Positions 60,260-64,000 of a DNA stretch of 64,000 nt are shown here, piece after piece. Numbering within the stretch: position 1 is the stretch's first letter; each line of letters starts with the position of its first letter. The translations under genes and the position numbers were made by a program. Source of the DNA: Klebsiella huaxiensis (lineage in GTDB: Bacteria > Pseudomonadota > Gammaproteobacteria > Enterobacterales > Enterobacteriaceae); contig NZ_CP036175.1 of assembly GCF_003261575.2 (NCBI RefSeq), positions 3,348,001 through 3,412,000 of the forward strand, read 5' to 3'. A model generated the notes under the pieces. That model searched no databases, was not told the DNA's origin, and worked only from the letters and a program-made list of their open reading frames with translations.

Positions 60260-61099
60260 TTAATTAATACTGGTGAGATGCTTCCGATAACTGCTGGGGG
60301 TAAATGAAGTCAGCTTTTTGAATGTTTTAATAAACAAACTTGGGCTACTGTACCCCGACTCATAGGCAATATCGGTCACCGAGTAGTTGGTTATCTCTAA
60401 CTGTTTCTTCGCGAAGTTGATACGAATATCATTAATTATCTGCATCGGCGTTTTTGCATAATAACGTTGGGTCGCGCGGGTTAAGTACTCCTGAGTTTTT
60501 CCGGAGAGCTCAACCATATTTTCCAGTGCGCACTCGCCAAACTTAAGATTATCGTGCATCCCCTCGACGGCATTTTTCAACCATTGCGGAATCACATCTT
60601 CCACGGGTTCCTCGCGGTAATGCCGTAAACGATTAAGGGTGTAAAACGAGACCAGTTCGATAAATTCGTCAAATTCAGTTTCGCGAAAATTCAGCGATGC
60701 AATAACCGACTCAATGTAACTGAGAAAAGTACTTTTGACGCCGTAGACCTGAGAAGCAACCACACCAAACGGTATCAGCGGCAGATAGTGTTTCTCAAAG
60801 AAACTTTTGCTAATGCCGACGTTAAGAATGCGTGTCGCACCAAATTCATAAAAACTCTGGTGATGCGACCCCATCGGAATGAAGACAAAATCCCCGCGTT
60901 CCAGCAGCACCCGCTTACCATTAATGACCTGATAATAGCGGCCGGTTAAAACGATGGTGTACTCGTAATAATCATGCTGGTGAAGCCCGCTCACGCTCTC
61001 CGTTTTGTTATAAATGACCACATGAAAGTTTTTGCCGTTGAACAGTTGTTGCTCCCGGGCGGTACTGATTTCAGTGGTCATCATCTTTGGTTGCCTCAT
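60260..61099 (-). CDS. chbR: ChbR, AraC-type regulator of the chb operon
   Basis: Dual regulator: repressor with NagC without inducer, activator with CRP when chitooligosaccharide is present. The 279 residues match E. coli ChbR (280). The N-terminal cupin domain has GLHQHDYYEYTIVLTGRYYQ and GDFVFIPMGSHHQSFYEFG. The C-terminal helix-turn-helix pair has YAKTPMQIINDIRINFAKKQ, SVTDIAYESGYSSPSLFIKT and TPSSYRKHL. The ATG at 61099 aligns with the E. coli N-end. It sits inside the operon, 12 bp after chbA. Confidence 0.95.
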   Translation of the reverse strand: MRQPKMMTTEISTAREQQLFNGKNFHVVIYNKTESVSGLHQHDYYEYTIVLTGRYYQVINGKRVLLERGDFVFIPMGSHHQSFYEFGATRILNVGISKSFFEKHYLPLIPFGVVASQVYGVKSTFLSYIESVIASLNFRETEFDEFIELVSFYTLNRLRHYREEPVEDVIPQWLKNAVEGMHDNLKFGECALENMVELSGKTQEYLTRATQRYYAKTPMQIINDIRINFAKKQLEITNYSVTDIAYESGYSSPSLFIKTFKKLTSFTPSSYRKHLTSIN

Positions 61100-61111
61100 C
61101 GTGTCGATGAC

Positions 61112-61459
61112 CTATTGTACCTTCTCGTGCAGCTCAATCAATTCGGCAACCAACTCACGAGCCAGCATTGAGGTCATTAGATGATCCTGAGCATGAACCA
61201 GCACCAGACTCACCTTCACTTTACCTTCACCCTCATCGCTCTCGATCAGCTGCGTCTGTACAAGATGCGCTTCGCTCAGCGCCACTCTTGATTGTTCCAT
61301 CATGGTTTTCGCTGCATCGAAGTCACCCTTTTTCGCCTGCTTCAGTGCGGCATAGGCCAGACTGCGTGCTTGCCCGGAGTTGATAATCAGCCCCATCACC
61401 ACCTCTTCGAGGTCATTTATCGGCGTGTCTTCTGCTGCGATGTTATCCAGATCAAACAT
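61112..61459 (-). CDS. chbA: ChbA PTS EIIA component for chitobiose
   Basis: Phosphocarrier of the chitobiose phosphotransferase system, Lac-family IIA, an all-helical trimer. It is 115 residues from the ATG at 61459, which has GAGGGA about 7 bases upstream; an ATG two codons earlier is also open. The block LEEVVMGLIINSGQARSLAY then AALKQAKKGDF and the phosphorylated-histidine region LVLVHAQDHLMT are intact. It passes phosphate to ChbB. It lies 53 bp after chbC. Confidence 0.95.
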   Translation of the reverse strand: MFDLDNIAAEDTPINDLEEVVMGLIINSGQARSLAYAALKQAKKGDFDAAKTMMEQSRVALSEAHLVQTQLIESDEGEGKVKVSLVLVHAQDHLMTSMLARELVAELIELHEKVQ

Positions 61460-61512
61460 AATCATTCCCTCGTTGCTCAGGCGGTACGGGAAACCTCCCG
61501 CACCGCTCGATA

Positions 61513-62871
61513 TTAGAATTTCAGTGCGTTAGCGATATCTTCTTCGCTCTCTTCCTGCTCAATGACGCCCTGCGCTTTATTGGAAATCACCACAAACGGC
61601 AGGTAGACCAGCGTTGATACAGCAAGGTTGAACAGAGCCAGTAAAAGGGCTGCGACGCTACCGTTAGTGTTAAAGAAAGCGCCTAAGCCGGTCGGCATGG
61701 TCCACGGTGCAATGTTGGTAATTGGCGGAATGATGCCCAGGGTGTAAGCCGTCATAGTGATGGCTGCCAGCAGAGGCTGAATCAGAATGAACGGGATAAA
61801 CATCACCGGGTTCATAATAATCGGCAGACCGAACAGGATTGGCTCGTTAATCTGGAAGATGCCTGACGGCAGCGCCAGCTTCGCAACCTGACGATGATCC
61901 TCACGACGTGAAGCGATGAAGATAGCGATGATTAAGCCCAGAGTCGCACCGGTACCGCCAAGGAAGATGTAGGAGTCAAGCATCGGCTTAGCCCACATAT
62001 GGAAACTCTTACCTGCCGCCAGCGCGGCTTCGACAGAACCGTACTGCTGGTAGGTGGCGATGTTTTCCAGCGCCCACGGCGTCATGATTCCGCTATCCAG
62101 CGCCGACAGCGCCAGCGAACCGTGTACGCCGAAGAACCACAGCAGCGAAGTGAAAATCACGTATGCCCAGCCTACGACGGCGCCCATTGAGGCCAGCGGC
62201 GTGGAGATGGTGTCCATGATGATCTGGTGGAAGTTAGTCCCCCAGTGGGTCAGCGCCCAGGAGATAATCCCCATAATAGAGAGGATAATAAAGGCCGGGA
62301 TGACCGCAGAGAACGAGCGTGAAACCGAAGCCGGTACGCTGGACGGCAGCGTAATCACCCAATTACGATGAACGATGAAGGTGAACATCTCGGCAACGAC
62401 CAGGCCAATCACGATACCCGAAATAATATTGGCACCGCCTAACCAGTTAGCGCCAACGGCGTAGGCTTCACCCACGCTATAAGGCGTAACGGTCATAAAT
62501 GCCGCGACGGCTAATAAACCTGCCGCCATCGGGTCCACTTTACGCTCTTCAGCTAACGCGGAACCGATAAAGAAAGGTGCCATCAGCGACATAATACCCA
62601 GCGTACCGTTATAAACGTTACCGCCGATAGCTTTAAAACCGTTGAGGGTTTCAATTGTAGAAGCATCCAGACGAATGCCCATTGAATAAAAGAAAGAGCC
62701 GTCGCCAAAACTCAGAAATACGTTGTTAATTAGAACAAACATTGCCCCTGCTAGCGTCAATGGCATTAACTTAATAAAGCCGTTTTTAATTGCATTGACG
62801 TGAGGTTGTCTTCCTATTCTGACGGCAAAAGGAAGGAGTACCTTTTCAAGCGAATCAATCACTTTACTCAT
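61513..62871 (-). CDS. chbC: ChbC PTS EIIC permease for chitobiose
   Basis: Membrane channel of the chitobiose phosphotransferase system, 452 residues, Lac-family IIC. About ten membrane segments are expected. Visible family blocks are INNVFLSFGDGSFFY, FFGVHGSLALSALDSGIMTP, FLGGTGATLGLIIAIF and PSGIFQINEPILFGLPIIMN, the last carrying the conserved NEP glutamate region. The 167-bp spacer before it holds a probable ChiX pairing site, which controls this operon in E. coli. Confidence 0.96.
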   Translation of the reverse strand: MSKVIDSLEKVLLPFAVRIGRQPHVNAIKNGFIKLMPLTLAGAMFVLINNVFLSFGDGSFFYSMGIRLDASTIETLNGFKAIGGNVYNGTLGIMSLMAPFFIGSALAEERKVDPMAAGLLAVAAFMTVTPYSVGEAYAVGANWLGGANIISGIVIGLVVAEMFTFIVHRNWVITLPSSVPASVSRSFSAVIPAFIILSIMGIISWALTHWGTNFHQIIMDTISTPLASMGAVVGWAYVIFTSLLWFFGVHGSLALSALDSGIMTPWALENIATYQQYGSVEAALAAGKSFHMWAKPMLDSYIFLGGTGATLGLIIAIFIASRREDHRQVAKLALPSGIFQINEPILFGLPIIMNPVMFIPFILIQPLLAAITMTAYTLGIIPPITNIAPWTMPTGLGAFFNTNGSVAALLLALFNLAVSTLVYLPFVVISNKAQGVIEQEESEEDIANALKF

Positions 62872-62888
62872 AATAAATACCCTTTAAG

Positions 62889-62910
62889 GCCGTAATATAA
62901 TTATTACGGC
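62889..62910 (-). other. Hairpin in the chbB-chbC spacer
   Basis: GCCGTAATA, TAAT, TATTACGGC form a 9-bp perfect stem between chbB and chbC, 17 bp ahead of the chbC start. It may affect chbC translation or protect the chbB 3' end. Confidence 0.6.
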
Positions 62911-62919
62911 GATGATGGA

Positions 62920-62939
62920 TGAAATTACTCTTTGACGGG
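62920..62939 (-). promoter_or_regulatory. ChiX pairing site in chbB-chbC mRNA
   Basis: The plus strand reads TGAAATTACTCTTTGACGGG, which equals E. coli ChiX (MicM) small RNA in 19 of 20 bases as I recall its sequence. The chb mRNA is therefore complementary to ChiX here. In E. coli this site acts as a decoy that traps ChiX and releases chitoporin expression. Confidence 0.85.
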
Positions 62940-63038
62940 AAAATAAACTCTCGATACTTCAGACAGCAAAGTAGCTAAAACCACCCCTACGAAGTTGTTA
63001 GCATTGCTATCCGAAATATGTCGAGTTTTAAAATAAAA

Positions 63039-63359
63039 TTATTGTGCAGCAGCTTTCTTAATGGCCGCAACGGCCGCTTTCAAAACACCTAAACCATCAA
63101 TCTTACCGTATAAAACAGAATCAATGACTTCCACAGGTTTATTTGGCAGTAAACGTTGAATATCTGGCAGCATATAAGAGATCTGCGGACCTAATAGTAC
63201 GACATCGGCTTCAGGCCCTTTTTCACCGGCCAGCGTTTCCGGGAATGCTTCAATAACGACCGGCACTTCGTATTTCTCTGCCTGAGCGCGCATTTTAGAA
63301 ACCAGCAGTGATGTAGACATCCCGGCGGAACAAAATAGGTAGATATATTTCTTTTCCAT
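63039..63359 (-). CDS. chbB: ChbB PTS EIIB component for chitobiose
   Basis: Phosphocarrier that passes phosphate from ChbA to the sugar, 106 residues, Lac-family IIB. The phosphorylated cysteine is Cys10 in YLFCSAGMSTSLLVSKM, and the loop VVLLGPQISYML lies near residue 60. The start at 63359 has AGGAAGCGTTC upstream and is the family start; an ATG 39 bp earlier is in frame. First gene of the operon. Confidence 0.96.
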   Translation of the reverse strand: MEKKYIYLFCSAGMSTSLLVSKMRAQAEKYEVPVVIEAFPETLAGEKGPEADVVLLGPQISYMLPDIQRLLPNKPVEVIDSVLYGKIDGLGVLKAAVAAIKKAAAQ

Positions 63360-63592
63360 GAACGCTTCCTCAATGTGTGTGACCTGTGCTCTCTGCATCC
63401 TGATGCCCGAGAGCCGGGTAAGACATGTTTTCTTTCAATTAGTATTGTTTATGCATTGAGTATACGGCATCACCTGGCAGCAGGATAATTCCTCCTTGAG
63501 CAAAATTGTCTCTCATTGACCTTGCGTTTTGACTACCCTCACATTTCCCTCAAATAATTCGCGCAATTAAATAAGCATGACAAATCATAAAA
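63360..63592. promoter_or_regulatory. chb promoter region
   Basis: The region ahead of chbB contains a TATACT -10 candidate on the minus strand (63459-63464). NagC, ChbR and CRP sites are expected from E. coli but I could not place them with confidence. Confidence 0.45.
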
Positions 63593-63615
63593 AAGCCCGA
63601 CCACTGGTCGGGCTT
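63587..63615 (-). terminator. osmE terminator
   Basis: AAGCCCGACC, ACT, GGTCGGGCTT (63593-63615) followed on the minus strand by TTTT and ATGA. It lies 29 bp after the osmE stop and isolates the chb promoter. Confidence 0.85.
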
Positions 63616-63643
63616 ACGTAGAAATCAGCAATACGGCGGTATC

Positions 63644-63982
63644 TTACTTGCTGTTGCGCGGATCCGTGTCGTACTCTGCGCAGGTCTGATAGCCAGAATT
63701 GATAACGTGTCCCGTATCGTCTAAGGCAACAAAATAGGTTTCAATTTTACCATCGCGTTGACCCAGGATGTATGTCTGACAGGTACCACGCGCATGAATC
63801 ATGGTGACTTCAGATGAAGGTTTACCGGCAATTTGCGTTACCTGAGCACGGGTCATACCTTTTTTAACGTCTTTAACCACCGGCTGTGTGAACTGATCTT
63901 TGGTACGGTCATAGGCCGTACATCCTGCCAGCATGGTCAATACTGCTGCTGCGCCCAGAAATCCTGCAAAATTCTTGTTCAT
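63644..63982 (-). CDS. osmE: OsmE osmotically inducible lipoprotein
   Basis: A 112-residue outer-membrane lipoprotein of the SmpA/OmlA (BamE-like) fold, induced in E. coli by osmotic stress and entry to stationary phase. The lipobox LAGC puts the lipidated cysteine at position 21. The mature domain has VKKGMTRAQVTQIAGKPSSE and a C-terminal pair of cysteines in GTCQTYILGQ and YQTCAEYDTDP. Its place beside chb is as in E. coli. Its promoter lies beyond the right edge. Confidence 0.95.
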   Translation of the reverse strand: MNKNFAGFLGAAAVLTMLAGCTAYDRTKDQFTQPVVKDVKKGMTRAQVTQIAGKPSSEVTMIHARGTCQTYILGQRDGKIETYFVALDDTGHVINSGYQTCAEYDTDPRNSK

Positions 63983-64000
63983 ATACCATCCTCTTTTTTT

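Noticed and set aside
1..64000. tRNA, rRNA, prophage, insertion sequence or replication origin
   Set aside because: I looked for tRNA-type arms, transposase or integrase proteins and origin-like repeats and saw none. A covariance or profile search would be needed to exclude them formally.

Overview
The window is a compact chromosomal segment of an enteric bacterium (Enterobacteriaceae). Nearly every protein reads as an ortholog of an Escherichia coli K-12 gene, in blocks that keep E. coli order. Several acquired or relocated genes point to the Klebsiella/Raoultella side of the family rather than Escherichia itself: a second FepA-type receptor, a GH3/GPH sugar operon, a HutD/Ves protein after sapF and a lone kduD. 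The genus is an inference. No phage, insertion sequence, CRISPR array, tRNA or rRNA was seen.

Region 1 (1-12.4 kb, mostly + strand): the end of an unidentified gene, the sapABCDF peptide transporter operon, a HutD/Ves protein, fabI, yciW, rnb, yciZ, yciT and osmB. Region 2 (12.4-27 kb, mostly - strand): yciH-pyrF-lapB-lapA, pgpB, ribA, acnA, ymiA, cysB, topA, yciN, sohB, then yciK-btuR on +. Region 3 (27.9-32.7 kb): a three-gene operon (GPH sugar symporter, GH3 beta-glucosidase, AraC regulator) inserted between btuR and rluB, with a perfect CRP site upstream. Region 4 (32.8-38.5 kb): rluB, an AT-rich stretch with nested inverted repeats, an orphan ORF and an enlarged ERIC element, then the rnm-yciO-yciQ operon.

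Region 5 (38.6-45.4 kb): a complete trp operon with promoter, TrpR operator, leader peptide, attenuator, trpE, trpGD, trpCF, trpB, trpA and terminator. Region 6 (45.4-52.9 kb): a divergent marR/oxidoreductase pair, a RyhB-type small RNA gene with its own Fur site, ymjA, ompW, yciC, yciB, a FepA-like receptor with a perfect Fur palindrome, and yciA. Region 7 (52.9-64 kb): yniB, hxpB, kduD with a KdgR box, ydjM with a LexA box, tcyP, cedA, the chbBCARFG chitobiose operon and osmE. Regions 6 and 7 correspond to places about 0.5 Mb apart on the E. coli map, joined here at yciA/yniB.

The most notable items are the RyhB paralogue at 46936-47028, which carries the 29-nt RyhB core, and the probable ChiX pairing site in the chbB-chbC spacer. 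Others are the CRP-controlled glucosidase operon, a two-member intergenic repeat family, and a 98-bp triple nested inverted repeat upstream of rluB. Statements about E. coli gene order and protein lengths come from memory, not from a search.
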